From: Thermoleophilia bacterium
Lineage (GTDB): Bacteria; Actinomycetota; Thermoleophilia; Gaiellales; Gaiellaceae
Direction: 5' to 3'
Assembly (NCBI GenBank): GCA_017882615.1
Contig: JADGPD010000012.1
Coordinates: forward strand, 1 to 39,507
Length of the DNA stretch: 39,507 nucleotides
A program made the position numbers and the translations under genes. Below the pieces are notes generated by a model that was not told the DNA's origin, did no database searches, and saw nothing but the letters and a program-made list of their open reading frames with translations. Shown here in pieces: positions 1 through 9,984 of this stretch (position 1 is the stretch's first letter; the number at the start of each line of letters is the position of its first letter).

Positions 1-579
1 CCACTTCTTCTGGGCCAGCGCCCAGCGCCAGAGCTCGTGGTGGTCGCGGCCGTCGGGGGCGTGATTCGCTCTGATCAAAACGTTCCACGTAGCCGGCGCG
101 TTGCGCCTGGCGATGAGGATCTGATCGCCGACGATCGTCTGCAGCTTCGAGAAGCGAAGCGAGTTGGGCGTACGCTGGCGATAGATGGTCAGCGTCTCGC
201 CGACGGAAGGCGTTGCGTAGTCGCGGACTGCGATCTCCACGCGGTTGTCGCCGTTCAGGTCGCGTACCCAGACCTGCACGAGCCCGCTCTCGCTGCTTCC
301 GGGGCTCAGGAAGACCTGCTGAAGCTGGACGGTGACGAAGGTGCCGCTTCGACGGTCGCCGACTCTGAAGTAGGTCGTCGGGGTCATCATCGCGCCCTGG
401 CGCAGGTCGTAGACCTGCACCCGCTCCCGCGCCGCATCGCGGTCGAGATTCAGCGCGAAGGTGTGCATGCGGTACAGCGTGGGCAGAGGCACCTTCGAGC
501 CACCCAGGCTCGAGCTCGGCAAGACGAGAAGAGCCGAAAAGAGAATTGCGACCGATGCGAGAGCGCCGTTTCTCGACAC
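1..579 (-). CDS. Secreted protein of unknown function, 3' end beyond window
   Basis: I do not recognise the family. Read on the minus strand from a GTG at 577-579, the frame stays open to the window edge (193 codons seen). The first ~27 residues look like a signal peptide: Arg near the start, then a hydrophobic stretch (ALASVAILFSALLVLP) and a small-residue region SSSLGG. The mature part contains 'LNLDRDAAREV'-like and 'RDLNGDNRVEIAVRDY' motifs, the pattern of FG-GAP/VCBS-type Asp-rich loops seen in extracytoplasmic repeat proteins. That similarity is inferred from pattern only. A TATACT box ends six bases before the GTG, so the mRNA is probably leaderless. The gene is divergent from the tRNA-Ala. 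Confidence 0.7.
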   Translation of the reverse strand, partial: MSRNGALASVAILFSALLVLPSSSLGGSKVPLPTLYRMHTFALNLDRDAARERVQVYDLRQGAMMTPTTYFRVGDRRSGTFVTVQLQQVFLSPGSSESGLVQVWVRDLNGDNRVEIAVRDYATPSVGETLTIYRQRTPNSLRFSKLQTIVGDQILIARRNAPATWNVLIRANHAPDGRDHHELWRWALAQKKW

Positions 580-585
580 CCGACG

Positions 586-591
586 AGTATA
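586..591 (-). promoter_or_regulatory. -10 box for a leaderless transcript
   Basis: TATACT on the minus strand, followed by six bases and then the GTG start of the secreted-protein gene. This spacing puts transcription start at or next to the G of GTG. No convincing -35 hexamer is visible 16-18 bases upstream and there is no Shine-Dalgarno sequence. Confidence 0.5.
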
Positions 592-668
592 GAATCGCTC
601 GATCGGCAATCCCAGGCGGCGAGCTCGACAACTCGCGACGGATCGAGAAGGGCAGGCTGCGGGCGGGC

Positions 669-674
669 TACACT
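669..674 (+). promoter_or_regulatory. -10 box of tRNA-Ala
   Basis: TACACT, ten bases before the mature 5' end of the tRNA, so transcription would start about three bases upstream of it. No good -35 match is visible. Confidence 0.45.
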
Positions 675-683
675 GCGGGCGAA

Positions 684-756
684 GGGGCGTTAGCTCAGCT
701 GGGAGAGCGCCGGCTTTGCAAGCCGGAGGTCACCGGTTCGATCCCGGTACGCTCCA
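684..756 (+). tRNA. tRNA-Ala (UGC anticodon)
   Basis: A complete cloverleaf of 73 bases without encoded CCA. The acceptor stem GGGGCGT pairs with ACGCTCC (one G-T wobble), followed by discriminator A. The D arm has GCTCAG..GAGC, the anticodon stem CCGGC/GCCGG holds loop TTTGCAA with anticodon TGC at 717-719, and the T arm carries GGTTCGATCC. The tRNA decodes GCA and, through wobble, other Ala codons. It stands alone, with its own -10 box upstream and a terminator hairpin 22 bases downstream. Confidence 0.97.
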
Positions 757-778
757 CTGCCACTAATAGAGCCGAAAC

Positions 779-807
779 TGCCGTTTGCTCCCGCAAATCG
801 GCATTTT
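779..807 (+). terminator. Rho-independent terminator of tRNA-Ala
   Basis: Stem TGCCGTTTGC (779-788) pairs with GCAAA-T-CGGCA (793-803) with one bulged T. The loop is TCCC and a TTTT tract follows (804-807). It is the clearest classical terminator in the window. Confidence 0.8.
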
Positions 808-850
808 CCGGCACCCGACCGCGTTGCCCCGCTCGTAACCGGCGGGCGGA

Positions 851-1486
851 CTACTCCCCGTTCCGCAGGTCTCCGAGCGTGCGGGCCTCGAAGCGGATCT
901 CGTCGAAGCTCACGCTGCAGCCCTCGCCAGTCGGCGACTGCGCCTCGAAGCCGACCTCCATGCTGGCGGCGTCGTCGAGCGTGAAGTAGCGCACCATACG
1001 CCAGAAGCTGCCGTCCGTGGAGGCGTGGAAGGCGAAGCAGTCGCCGATCCGCGCCACCCGCAGCCAGACCTCGCGTCCCTCGACCGAGAAGGAGTTGCAG
1101 TCGTCCGAGACGCCGCGCGTCACGACGCTGACGACCATCGGCTTCCCCTGCGGCGAGTACTCGAAGCAGAACTTCGCGAAGCGCCGCTCGTCCCCGTGGA
1201 GCAGCAGCACACCGGCGTCGAAGGTCGAGGCGAAGTCGGGCCGGACGCGCGCGCTGAGCAGGAAGTCGCCGCTCGGGCGGCCGACGAGCGCGGGGGCGTT
1301 CGAGAAGTCGCCCGCGCTGGAATCCGACAGGGACGTCGGCCCGCCCGGATCCACGAACCAGTCGGTGACGGGCCCGGCCGTGATCGCCAGCCGGCCCGCA
1401 TCGCTGCTCCACGCCTGCGGCCGCCCGAGCCAGCGCAGCGGCATCGGCAGCGGCTCGATCTCCACCTGCTCCGGTAAGGCGTCCAT
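851..1486 (-). CDS. DUF1349 (concanavalin A-like) domain protein
   Basis: A 211-residue protein of the DUF1349 family, a jelly-roll/LamG-like fold (YesU type) often found beside sugar ABC transporters and glycosidases. Seen here: the family pattern 'VTDWFVDPGG', 'GDFLLSARVRPDF', 'DAGVLLLHGDERRFAKFCFE', 'WLRVARIGDCFAFHASTDGSFWRMVRYF' and 'VGFEAQSPTGEG'. There is no signal peptide, so it should be cytoplasmic. I chose the ATG at 1486 because AGGAGG lies eight bases upstream; an ATG at 1534 in the same frame would overlap the ATPase gene and lacks this site. It is the last gene of the sugar operon, 34 bases after the ATPase stop. A role in binding the imported glycan is inferred; no enzyme activity can be claimed. 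Confidence 0.85.
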   Translation of the reverse strand: MDALPEQVEIEPLPMPLRWLGRPQAWSSDAGRLAITAGPVTDWFVDPGGPTSLSDSSAGDFSNAPALVGRPSGDFLLSARVRPDFASTFDAGVLLLHGDERRFAKFCFEYSPQGKPMVVSVVTRGVSDDCNSFSVEGREVWLRVARIGDCFAFHASTDGSFWRMVRYFTLDDAASMEVGFEAQSPTGEGCSVSFDEIRFEARTLGDLRNGE

Positions 1487-1520
1487 CTCAGCGAACCTCC
1501 TCGACTCGTGGTTTGCAGCA

Positions 1521-2729
<1,209 letters not shown>

Positions 2730-2813
2730 CGCGGTTATCTCCCGTTCTCTGAGGATAGGTCGAGTCGAGGCGCCGTCGGGACCGTTCTCTCGGCTTGTCG
2801 AAGCGAGGCGCGC

Positions 2814-4229
2814 TCATGCGACGGCCGCTCCGCCTGGACTGGAGACGACGGCGCTCCTGAGGACGTCCGCCAGCCACGAGCGCTTTTGACAATTACCGAA
2901 GCGGAAGGAGTCGGCCAACTCGGCGATCTGATCGCTTCCGCTTACGCCCTCGAAACAGCGACCGAAATCGTTCACCATCGGCTCGGCGAGGAGAATGTGC
3001 CGAACCAGCCGCTGCACCCAGGACTCCTGCCCGAAGGGGAAGGGGCTGAAGGTCGGGAACTCGTGCCGGAAGGTCTCCTCGATCGGGTCCATGATGCGCC
3101 GGATATGGCTGTCCAGCGAGCCCCAGGCGTCGATCCCGAGCCGCGCTTTTTTCTCCAGCACAGGCCGGATTCGCTGCATGTAGGGCGACTGCCGGTCCGC
3201 GTAGACGAGACCCTGGAGACCGATGTCCTTGTACGTCCAGATCGCCCAGCTTGCCTCGTGGCGCCGGTAGATTTCGAGCTGATCGACGAGTAGCTGACGG
3301 CGCATCTCGTCCGCAGCTTCGTTGCCGGTGTAGACGGGTCCGAACTCCCCGACCCAGATCGGCGTCTCCGTCTGGCGCATGAACTCTGTACGTGCTAGGA
3401 ACGTCTCCTCGAGCACGTTCCGGTCGACGTACTCGCCCCGGCTGATGCCCGGGTAGCTGCCTCCGTCGATGAAGCCCGCCAGCGCGTAGTCGTGGACCGT
3501 GTAGACGGTGTTCGGCCAGGTCTCCTCGAAGATGCCGAAGTCGAGCGAGTAGCGGTTCCCGTCCAGGAAGAGGATGTGATCCTGGTCGATCGCCCGGATC
3601 GCGTCGTGTAGCCGCCGGTAGAAGGGGCCGATCGCGCTACCGCTCGCGTCGCCGGGCTCGTTCAGCGGGTTGTAGCCCGCAACCCAGGGGTTGTCCCGGT
3701 AGCGTCGCGCGAGCGCCTCCCAGAGGTAGATGACGCGGTCCTGAAAGTGCTTGTGCGTCCAGAAGAAAGCCCAGTGCGTCGGGTTGTCGCTGTGCCAGTG
3801 CTGATTCTGGTAGCCGGGCGCGGCGTGGAGGTCGATGATCGTGTAGATCCCGTGCCGGGCGCAGCGCTCGATTGCCCGATCGAGAAGCTCGAAGCCCTCC
3901 TCCTTGAGTTCGAAGGGTCGCATGTCGTCCTCGAAGTGGCGGTAGTTGATCGGCAAGCGGACGAGGTTGAGCCCGAGCGAGGCGAGGAACGCCGCATCAT
4001 CGTCGCCGAAAAAGACGTCCAGGAAGCGACCAAAGAACTCGCGGTAACCGTCCTCGCCGAGGGCATTGCGCAGCGCTTTTCGCTGCAGCGACTCGGTCGC
4101 CGGATAGCCGGTGATGAAGTTCTCCATGTTCATCCAGCCACCTAGACCCACTCCGCGGAGGGGGATGGGTCGCCCGGATTGGGTGGTCATCTTTGAGCCC
4201 GTGGTCTGGAGGAGGATGTCGTCTTGCAT
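2814..4229 (-). CDS. Cytoplasmic glycoside hydrolase family 5
   Basis: A 471-residue GH5 (cellulase/exo-beta-1,3-glucanase superfamily) retaining beta-glycosidase. The (beta/alpha)8 landmarks are clear: 'LRGVGLGGWMNMENF' near 24-38, the conserved Arg at 91 in 'LVRLPINY', 'IIDLHAAPGYQNQ' near 131-143, the acid/base Glu 191 in 'YNPLNEPGD', His 246 in 'VYTVHDYA', and the nucleophile Glu 295 in 'IWVGEFGP'. The final ~110 residues follow the barrel and resemble no domain I know. No signal peptide is present, so it acts inside the cell on oligosaccharides delivered by the adjacent transporter. I chose the ATG at 4229 (AAGGGA seven bases upstream, 26 bases after the permease stop); the frame runs open much further upstream but only as an overlap with the permease. 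The substrate (beta-glucan, gluco-oligosaccharide or beta-glucoside) cannot be fixed from the sequence. Confidence 0.92.
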   Translation of the reverse strand: MQDDILLQTTGSKMTTQSGRPIPLRGVGLGGWMNMENFITGYPATESLQRKALRNALGEDGYREFFGRFLDVFFGDDDAAFLASLGLNLVRLPINYRHFEDDMRPFELKEEGFELLDRAIERCARHGIYTIIDLHAAPGYQNQHWHSDNPTHWAFFWTHKHFQDRVIYLWEALARRYRDNPWVAGYNPLNEPGDASGSAIGPFYRRLHDAIRAIDQDHILFLDGNRYSLDFGIFEETWPNTVYTVHDYALAGFIDGGSYPGISRGEYVDRNVLEETFLARTEFMRQTETPIWVGEFGPVYTGNEAADEMRRQLLVDQLEIYRRHEASWAIWTYKDIGLQGLVYADRQSPYMQRIRPVLEKKARLGIDAWGSLDSHIRRIMDPIEETFRHEFPTFSPFPFGQESWVQRLVRHILLAEPMVNDFGRCFEGVSGSDQIAELADSFRFGNCQKRSWLADVLRSAVVSSPGGAAVA

Positions 4230-4255
4230 CTGGGTGTCCCTTCTTCTTGACAGTT

Positions 4256-5077
4256 TCACCGGCTGAATCCGGCCGTCAGCCCGCCGAGGAGCTGGCGGCG
4301 GCCGATCAGGTAGAGGGCGAACACGGGCAGAGTCGTCAGCACGACCGCTGCGAGCACCGCGGGAACGTTGATACCGAACTGGGTCTGGAAGTCGTAGAGC
4401 GCGAACGGCAGCACACGCGTGCCGCTGCTCTGGGTGAGCACGAGCGGGAAGAGGAAGCCGTTCCAGGCCTGGAGCGCCGCGAAGATGCCGACCGTGAGCA
4501 GGGCCGGCCTGCTCAGCGGCGCAGCCAGTCGCCAGAGCATCTGCCATTCGCTCGCACCGTCGATCTTCATCGCCTCGAACAGCTCCGTGGGCACGTCGCG
4601 TAGGAAGTTGACCAGGATCAGTACCGAGATAGGGATGGAGAAGGCGGCCGTGGGGAAGATGAGCGCCGGGAGCGTGTCGTAGAGATGCAACTTGTTGACG
4701 ACGAAGAAGATCGGAATGATCGCGGCCTGGAGCGGGATCGCAAGCCCGAGCAGGAAGAGCCTGAACGATCCCGACGCGATCCACCCCCTACCGCGAACGA
4801 TCGCGTAGGACGCCATGAGCGCGAACACGAGCACGATCGAAACGACGGCGAACGTCACGATGGCGCTGTTGCGCAGGTAGGAGAGGAAGCCGACGGCGAT
4901 GACGCGGTGGTACTGCGCGGTTGTCGGCCTGCCGGGTACGATCGGGTCGGCCGTCAGGTAGCCGGCCTGCTTGCGCAGGCTCGTGATCACCATCCAGTAG
5001 ACGGGCAGGGCGACGATAACGAGCCAGACGAGGCCGGCGAGAGCCCCGGGGATGTTCAGGTGTAGCAGCCGGCGCAT
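4256..5077 (-). CDS. Carbohydrate ABC transporter permease (MalG-type)
   Basis: A 273-residue inner-membrane permease of the CUT1 family with about six membrane segments, the first at residues 11-32. The cytoplasmic EAA loop that docks on the ATPase is seen as 'LFEAMKIDGASEWQMLWRLAAPLSRPAL' split around residue 165-190 (EAM...DGAS...P pattern). It forms the channel with the product of the preceding gene, whose stop lies five bases upstream, so the pair are co-translated. Start ATG at 5077. Length is normal for MalG-like permeases. Confidence 0.93.
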   Translation of the reverse strand: MRRLLHLNIPGALAGLVWLVIVALPVYWMVITSLRKQAGYLTADPIVPGRPTTAQYHRVIAVGFLSYLRNSAIVTFAVVSIVLVFALMASYAIVRGRGWIASGSFRLFLLGLAIPLQAAIIPIFFVVNKLHLYDTLPALIFPTAAFSIPISVLILVNFLRDVPTELFEAMKIDGASEWQMLWRLAAPLSRPALLTVGIFAALQAWNGFLFPLVLTQSSGTRVLPFALYDFQTQFGINVPAVLAAVVLTTLPVFALYLIGRRQLLGGLTAGFSR

Positions 5078-5082
5078 GCTGC

Positions 5083-5979
5083 CTACGCTCCCTCGTGCGT
5101 GCTGCGGAAGCGCCCGAAACCGGTGACACGGATCAGGAGCAAAGAGAGACCCAGGGCAGCGGTGACCAGCACCACGGAGATCGCGCTCGCGTAGCCCATA
5201 TCCGAGCGCTCGAAGCCGTTTATATACATGTCGAGCGGCAGGATCCGGGTGGCGAAGCCCGGGCCTCCCCCGGTGACGATGAAGACCAGGTCGAAATAGG
5301 TGAGGGAGCCGACGAGGATGAGCACAGATGAGGTCACGATCGTGTTTCGGAGTAGCGGCAGCGTGATGTGCAGGAACTGCCCTACCCGACCGGCTCCGTC
5401 AATCTCGGCCGCCTCATAGATCGAGCGCGGGATCTGGCGCGCACCGGCCTGGTATAGGAGCATGTGGAAGGGGATGAACTGCCAGGAGATGATGAAGACC
5501 ATCATGTAGAGGGCCAGCCCTGGGTTCCCAAGCCAACTGGTCGGAAACCAGCTCATGTGAAGACGGTGCGTCAGGTTGGCCAGGAGGCCGAAGTTCGGGT
5601 CGAGCAGGTTTCTCCAGGTGATTGCGATCGCGGCGGCCGAGAAGAGGAGCGGCACGAAGTAGGCCGCCGCGAGCACCGCCCTGTAACGCTGGCGGCCGGA
5701 GACGAAGACTCCGAGCAGGAGAGCGAGCGGCGTCTGGAAGAGCCAGCTCAGGACCATGATCTCGAGGCTGAGCCAGATCGCGTGGTGCGTGGTGGAATCG
5801 TGCAGGAACCGGCTCCAGTTTGCAAAGCCCGCGAAGGTGGGCGAGCTGATGCCGTTGTAGTACGTGAAGCTCAGCACCACCACGACGATCATCGGGACCA
5901 GCGCGAAGATCGCGAAGAGACCGAGAGCCGGCAGTGCGAGCAGCGGGCTGGCGCCCTTTCTCTTACTGCCGGCTCTCAT
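5083..5979 (-). CDS. Carbohydrate ABC transporter permease (MalF-type)
   Basis: A 298-residue permease with about six membrane segments, beginning with a basic N-terminus (MRAGSKRKG) and TM1 at about 13-37. The EAA loop 'IYEAAEIDGAGRVGQFLH' lies near residue 190, followed by 'ITLPLLRNT'. It lacks the large periplasmic insertion of E. coli MalF, as usual for gram-positive CUT1 permeases. It is the second gene of the operon, 27 bases after the solute-binding protein gene, and pairs with the downstream MalG-type permease. Confidence 0.93.
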   Translation of the reverse strand: MRAGSKRKGASPLLALPALGLFAIFALVPMIVVVVLSFTYYNGISSPTFAGFANWSRFLHDSTTHHAIWLSLEIMVLSWLFQTPLALLLGVFVSGRQRYRAVLAAAYFVPLLFSAAAIAITWRNLLDPNFGLLANLTHRLHMSWFPTSWLGNPGLALYMMVFIISWQFIPFHMLLYQAGARQIPRSIYEAAEIDGAGRVGQFLHITLPLLRNTIVTSSVLILVGSLTYFDLVFIVTGGGPGFATRILPLDMYINGFERSDMGYASAISVVLVTAALGLSLLLIRVTGFGRFRSTHEGA

Positions 5980-6006
5980 GGCGCTCTTCAGGTGTGGCTC
6001 CGAGAA

Positions 6007-7281
6007 TTACTTCGTCTTGTTCATGTTCGCCGAGAACTGCTGCGGCGTGATCTGCTTGAGAAGCAACCGATCAAGGTTGGTTAGGAGTGTGTTTGCTGCA
6101 TCAGGCGACAGGACCTGGTCCCAAGAGTGCTGGTAGTTCGGTGCACTCTGCACGAGCTTGTAGCACCACGTCGTGAAGTCGGCGTTGGCTCCTGTGGAGA
6201 GCTGCTTCGCGATGCCCTTCACCGGCGGGATGTTCCCGAGCGCGATCAGGCCCTTTACATACGCAGGCGACATGACCTGCTTCTTCAGGAACTGGACCGC
6301 GGCCGCCGGGTGCTTCGACTTCGCCGCGACCGAGTAGAAATTGCTCGTGTTGCCGGCGATGTTTTTCGAATTACCCTTGCCGCCTGGAATCGCCGGGAAC
6401 GGCATCCAGCCGAGGTCGTGATTCTTGATCGTGTCCGGGCTGTTCTGGAGCACTGCTCCGTACTCCCAGTTGCCCATCAGCTCCATGGCACCCTTGCCCG
6501 TACCGAGGAGCGTTGCGGTGACGGTGCCGTCATACGTGGTCGACGAGAAGTTATTACCGAACGCACCGGCGTCGACGAGCTGCTGGAGCATCGTGTTGGC
6601 CTTGATGATGCCCTTGTCCATCCAGGCGTTCTTCTTGCCCGCGACGACAGCGTTGAAGGCTTGAGGGCCGGCCACGCGGTCGACGAGGTACTCCTCCCAC
6701 ATCAGGTCAGGCCACTTGCTCTGGCCACCGAGGATGAACGGGGTGACCCCGGCCGTCTTCAGCGCCTTGACGACCGAGAGCAGCTCATCCCAGGTCTTGG
6801 GCGGGGTCAGGTTGTTCTGCCTGAAGACCGCCTTGTTGTAGAAGAGGAGGACAGGCTGCATGCCGACGTTCGGAATGCCGTAGTACTTCCCCTTGAACGC
6901 GGCGGTCTGGAGGACATTGTTGAAGAACCTATTCTTCCAGGCCTTGTCGGCGTTCAAGAACGGCGTCAGGTCGAGGACCTTGCGGGCGTCGACGTACTGC
7001 TTCAGACCGCCGCCGCCCCAGTTCATGAACATATCGGGCGGCTTACCTGACCCCAAGGCAACTTTGATCTTCTGTTTGTACGGGTCGTTGGCGAAGATCT
7101 GGACCTTGACGCTGGCGGGTTTATAGGTCTTGGCCGCTTTGGTCTCGACGGAGTTCTCCGTGCGCTGGATCGTCCAGAGCAGGAGCGTAGGCTTCTTACT
7201 TGCGGCGGTGGCGGCCGCGGTGAGCGCCGCCAACGCGATAGCCATTACGATGGCGAGTCGCATTACCGTGTGTCGCGTCAT
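6007..7281 (-). CDS. Extracellular sugar-binding protein of ABC transporter
   Basis: A 424-residue solute-binding protein of the CUT1 family and first gene of the sugar operon. It has a signal peptide (basic MTRHTVMR, hydrophobic core LAIVMAIALAALTAAATAA). No lipobox cysteine is visible, so it is released or otherwise anchored. Family features include 'DPYKQKIKVALGSGKPPDMFMNWGGGG', 'YYGIPNVGMQPVLLFYNKAVFRQN', 'TPPKTWDELLSVVKALKTAGVTPF' and 'GKGAMELMGNWEYG'. A purine-rich site (AGGAAAGGAAG) lies five bases before the ATG and a 6-bp hairpin sits immediately upstream of that site. The ligand is probably a beta-linked oligosaccharide, judging by the co-transcribed GH5. Confidence 0.93.
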   Translation of the reverse strand: MTRHTVMRLAIVMAIALAALTAAATAASKKPTLLLWTIQRTENSVETKAAKTYKPASVKVQIFANDPYKQKIKVALGSGKPPDMFMNWGGGGLKQYVDARKVLDLTPFLNADKAWKNRFFNNVLQTAAFKGKYYGIPNVGMQPVLLFYNKAVFRQNNLTPPKTWDELLSVVKALKTAGVTPFILGGQSKWPDLMWEEYLVDRVAGPQAFNAVVAGKKNAWMDKGIIKANTMLQQLVDAGAFGNNFSSTTYDGTVTATLLGTGKGAMELMGNWEYGAVLQNSPDTIKNHDLGWMPFPAIPGGKGNSKNIAGNTSNFYSVAAKSKHPAAAVQFLKKQVMSPAYVKGLIALGNIPPVKGIAKQLSTGANADFTTWCYKLVQSAPNYQHSWDQVLSPDAANTLLTNLDRLLLKQITPQQFSANMNKTK

Positions 7282-7295
7282 GCTCGCTTCCTTTC

Positions 7296-7314
7296 CTGGG
7301 ATGTCTTGTCCCAG
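7296..7314 (-). promoter_or_regulatory. 5'-UTR hairpin before the binding-protein gene
   Basis: Perfect inverted repeat CTGGGA / TCCCAG with a 7-base loop, directly next to the Shine-Dalgarno of the solute-binding protein gene. In the leader mRNA it could act as a stabilising hairpin; as DNA it could be an operator half-site pair. Function is inferred. Confidence 0.35.
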
Positions 7315-7533
7315 CTAGCAATGAGGCAATCCGAGTGACCGAGTCGGCTCAGGCGTGCTCTGCGGCAGGCTTCTCTCATGTGCCGCCCACCCTGCAAACA
7401 GTGGGTCGGAGTTCGTTCGGATTCGGGAAAACAACTGAGTAACGCATCTAATCTACCGACTCTCCCGGGAACGCTTAACAGATTTCTTCCAGGAGGTCAA
7501 GTGACTGTAGTGATCGTAAACTCGCACGAGGAG

Positions 7534-7546
7534 GGGAGCGCCTCCC
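7534..7546. promoter_or_regulatory. Possible LacI-family operator GGGAG-CGC-CTCCC
   Basis: Perfect 5-bp arms around a CGC core. It resembles the CebR operator of streptomycetes (TGGGAGCGCTCCCA) but has one extra central base. CebR is a LacI-family regulator of cello-oligosaccharide uptake, which fits a GH5-containing locus. Assignment is inference from similarity of the motif. Confidence 0.35.
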
Positions 7547-7577
7547 GATTGCACTTGCGCCTCGCTTAGGAATTTTC

Positions 7578-7593
7578 CCGGTAGATCTACCGG
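7578..7593. promoter_or_regulatory. Perfect 16-bp palindrome upstream of lacI
   Basis: CCGGTAGATCTACCGG is an exact palindrome 66 bases before the LacI start codon. LacI-family operators usually have a central CG, whereas this one is centred on AT, so it may be the operator of this LacI protein, a site for another dimeric regulator, or a leader hairpin. Confidence 0.4.
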
Positions 7594-7659
7594 TTGGTTT
7601 TCAGTGTGCTTTCACCTAGACTTCGGGTGGCTTCCGACCGAGGGAAAAAGAACTGCCGG

Positions 7660-8703
7660 ATGAGCGAGATCCCTAAACAGCCGCCTAGAACAATCCAGGA
7701 CGTCGCGATCCTGGCGGGCGTGTCGATGGCAACCGTCTCCCGCGTCCTGAACGGGCACCCGGACGTCTCGACCTCCACGCGAGAGGCCGTCCTCCGAGTC
7801 GTGCGTGAGTTCGGGTTCTCGAAGAACAGGACAGCGCACGCGCTTACCGTCGGCCGGACAAGTCTGATCGGGGTCGCCATCCCGGAGGTCGAGTCGACCT
7901 ACTTCGCGGGCATCCTTTCAGGCGCGGCAGAGGCTCTCTACGAACGCGACATGCGTGTCGTTCTCTGCCCGACACACCACGAGCACGGGCGAGAGGTGGT
8001 CCTGCTCGACCGGCTGATGCACGGCACGACCGACGGGGCGCTCTTGGTGCTCCCGTACGAGTCGGAGGACGAGCTGGAGACGCTTCATCACCACGGCTAT
8101 CCCTTCGTCGTCGTGGAACCGCGAACGCCTCTCGGCGACGACATCGCCTATGTCACGGCGACGCACTTCGCTGGCGCCGTGCTCGCGACCAAGCACTTGC
8201 TCGAGCTCGGCCACCGCCGCATCGGTGCCATCAAGGGCCCCGACGAACAACTAGCCAGCCAAGAGCGGCTGAACGGCTTTCGAAGCACGCTCGCGAGTGC
8301 GGGCATCGCGCCCGATCCGGCGCTCGAGATCGGCTCCAACTTCAAGTTCGAGGGCGGCGAGGCGGCCGCCGCGAAACTGCTCGACCTCCCGAACCCGCCG
8401 ACCGCGATCTTCGCCTTCAACGACGAGGTCGCGATCGGCGCGATGATCGCTGCCCGGGCACGAGGACTGCGGATCCCAGAGGACATCTCGATCATCGGCT
8501 TCGACGACGCGCTGCCGGCGCGACTCGCGACGCCGCCGTTGACGACGGTGCGGCAGCCGCTGGCAGAGCTAGGTCGCACCGCCGTGAGCCTTCTCCGCCG
8601 GCTGATCAACAAGCAGCGGATCGAGGTGCTGCGCATCGAGCTGCACACGAAGCTCATCCTGCGCGAATCGACCGCTGCTCCCCCCTACGGAGGTCGACGA
8701 TGA
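7660..8703 (+). CDS. LacI-family transcriptional regulator
   Basis: A 347-residue sugar-responsive repressor. The N-terminal HTH with hinge helix is '[22 protein letters not shown]' (residues 11-32), followed by '[23 protein letters not shown]'. The rest is a periplasmic-binding-protein-like sensor domain, with '[21 protein letters not shown]' and '[23 protein letters not shown]' being typical. The ATG at 7660 gives the normal family start; a TTG 66 bases upstream in frame is less likely because it adds residues before the HTH. No strong Shine-Dalgarno is visible. The gene is divergent from the transporter operon and overlaps xylA by four bases (ATGA), so repressor and isomerase are made together. 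It probably controls both directions. Confidence 0.92.
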   Translation: MSEIPKQPPRTIQDVAILAGVSMATVSRVLNGHPDVSTSTREAVLRVVREFGFSKNRTAHALTVGRTSLIGVAIPEVESTYFAGILSGAAEALYERDMRVVLCPTHHEHGREVVLLDRLMHGTTDGALLVLPYESEDELETLHHHGYPFVVVEPRTPLGDDIAYVTATHFAGAVLATKHLLELGHRRIGAIKGPDEQLASQERLNGFRSTLASAGIAPDPALEIGSNFKFEGGEAAAAKLLDLPNPPTAIFAFNDEVAIGAMIAARARGLRIPEDISIIGFDDALPARLATPPLTTVRQPLAELGRTAVSLLRRLINKQRIEVLRIELHTKLILRESTAAPPYGGRR

Positions 8704-9860
8704 CGAACTATGAGCCGCGACCCGAGCATCGCTTCTCGTTCGGGCTCTGGACAGTCGGGAACGTCGGGCGTGATCCGTTCGGCGAGGCGACGCGGGCGGC
8801 GGTCGATCCATGGGAGACGGTTCGACGCCTGGGGGAACTCGGCGTCTACGGGGTCAGCCTCCACGACAACGATCTCGTCCCGTTCGACTGCTCGCCGGAA
8901 GAGGCGAGCCGGCGCGTCTCGCGCTTCCGCAGCGCGCTCGAGGAGAGCGGCGTGCGCGTGACCATGGCGACCACGAATCTCTTCACCCACCCGATCTTCA
9001 AGGACGGTGCCTTCACCTCAAACGATAGCCGGGTGCGGCGCTTCGCCATCCAGAAGTCGATGCGCTCAATCGATCTTGCCGCCGAGCTGGATGCGCCCGT
9101 GTACGTATTCTGGGGGGGCCGCGAGGGATCAGAGGTCGGCGCCGCCAAGCCGGCGCGCGACGCGCTCGATCGCTACAAGGAGGCGATCGACTTCCTGAGC
9201 GACTACGTGCTCGACCAGGGCTACGGGATGCGCTTCGCGATCGAGCCGAAGCCGAACGAGCCGCGTGGCGACATCTTCCTGGCGACCGTCGGCCACGCGC
9301 TCGCCTTCATCGAGCGGCTCGAGCACCCGGAGATGGTCGGAGTCAACCCGGAGGTCGCGCACGAGACGATCGCGGGCCTCAACTTCTGCCACGCGGTCGC
9401 GCAGGCACTCTGGGCGGGCAAGCTCTTCCACATCGATCTCAACTCCCAGCGGATCGGGCGCTTCGACCAGGATCTGCGCTTCGGCCAAGAAGATCTGAAG
9501 GAGGCGTTCCTGCTCGTCCGACTGCTCGAGGAATCCGACTACCAGGGGGTGCGGCACTTCGACGCACACGCGCTCCGGGTGGAGAACGCAGCCGGAGTCG
9601 AGGACTTCGCGCGCGGCTGCATGCGCACGTACCTGATCCTGGCCGAGAAGGCTAGGTCGTTCGCATCGGATCCTCGCGCCGCCGAGGCGCTGGCGGCGGC
9701 GGGCGTGCCCGACCTCGGGCGACCGACCGTCGGCGCCTACAGCGCTGAGGCCGCGCGCGCGCTGAGCGAGGAGGAGTTCGACGTCGACGCCCTGACGGCG
9801 CGCGGGTACGCGAACGAGCGCCTCGACCAGTTGGTCGTCGAGCATCTGCTCGGCGTCTGA
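8700..9860 (+). CDS. xylA: Xylose isomerase
   Basis: A 386-residue enzyme converting D-xylose to D-xylulose (and glucose to fructose) in the cytoplasm. It is of the short class typical of actinobacteria. All active-site residues of the Streptomyces enzyme are present with an offset of one: His 55, Asp 58, Glu 182, Lys 184, Glu 218, His 221, Asp 246, Asp 256, Asp 258 and Asp 288, the two-metal site and ring-opening residues. GGAGG lies eight bases before the ATG, which overlaps the lacI stop. No xylulokinase gene follows, so further metabolism must be encoded elsewhere. The linkage to GH5 and a sugar importer suggests a pentose-containing or gluco-oligosaccharide substrate. Confidence 0.97.
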   Translation: MTNYEPRPEHRFSFGLWTVGNVGRDPFGEATRAAVDPWETVRRLGELGVYGVSLHDNDLVPFDCSPEEASRRVSRFRSALEESGVRVTMATTNLFTHPIFKDGAFTSNDSRVRRFAIQKSMRSIDLAAELDAPVYVFWGGREGSEVGAAKPARDALDRYKEAIDFLSDYVLDQGYGMRFAIEPKPNEPRGDIFLATVGHALAFIERLEHPEMVGVNPEVAHETIAGLNFCHAVAQALWAGKLFHIDLNSQRIGRFDQDLRFGQEDLKEAFLLVRLLEESDYQGVRHFDAHALRVENAAGVEDFARGCMRTYLILAEKARSFASDPRAAEALAAAGVPDLGRPTVGAYSAEAARALSEEEFDVDALTARGYANERLDQLVVEHLLGV

Positions 9861-9984
9861 TTCCAGCGTCAGGACTGTCTCATCGCGCCGGGTGCACGAC
9901 TCAAGCGATCCGCTCCTCCGCGACGCCGAGTTCGCGCTCGCGCCATCTATCTTCGGGGATATCAGACATCGTGATGTTCGGACG

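Larger units (their letters stand above)
7282..7659. other. Divergent control region between sugar operon and lacI-xylA
   Basis: About 380 bases without a gene, between the leftward transporter operon and the rightward lacI-xylA pair. It holds the leader hairpin at 7296-7314, an inverted repeat GCGGCA/TGCCGC near 7360-7385, the GGGAG-CGC-CTCCC repeat at 7534-7546 and a perfect 16-bp palindrome at 7578-7593. I see no convincing -35/-10 pair for either direction. Confidence 0.6.

Noticed and set aside
546-989. Open frame on the plus strand (and one on the minus strand) across the tRNA-Ala
   Set aside because: The peptide it gives over 690-756 is the well-known false translation of a tRNA gene; the rest has no domain and overlaps the DUF1349 gene.
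9901-9966. Minus-strand peptide resembling the N-terminus of methionine sulfoxide reductase B
   Set aside because: About 21 residues only, no catalytic part anywhere near, and likeness rests on a few residues.
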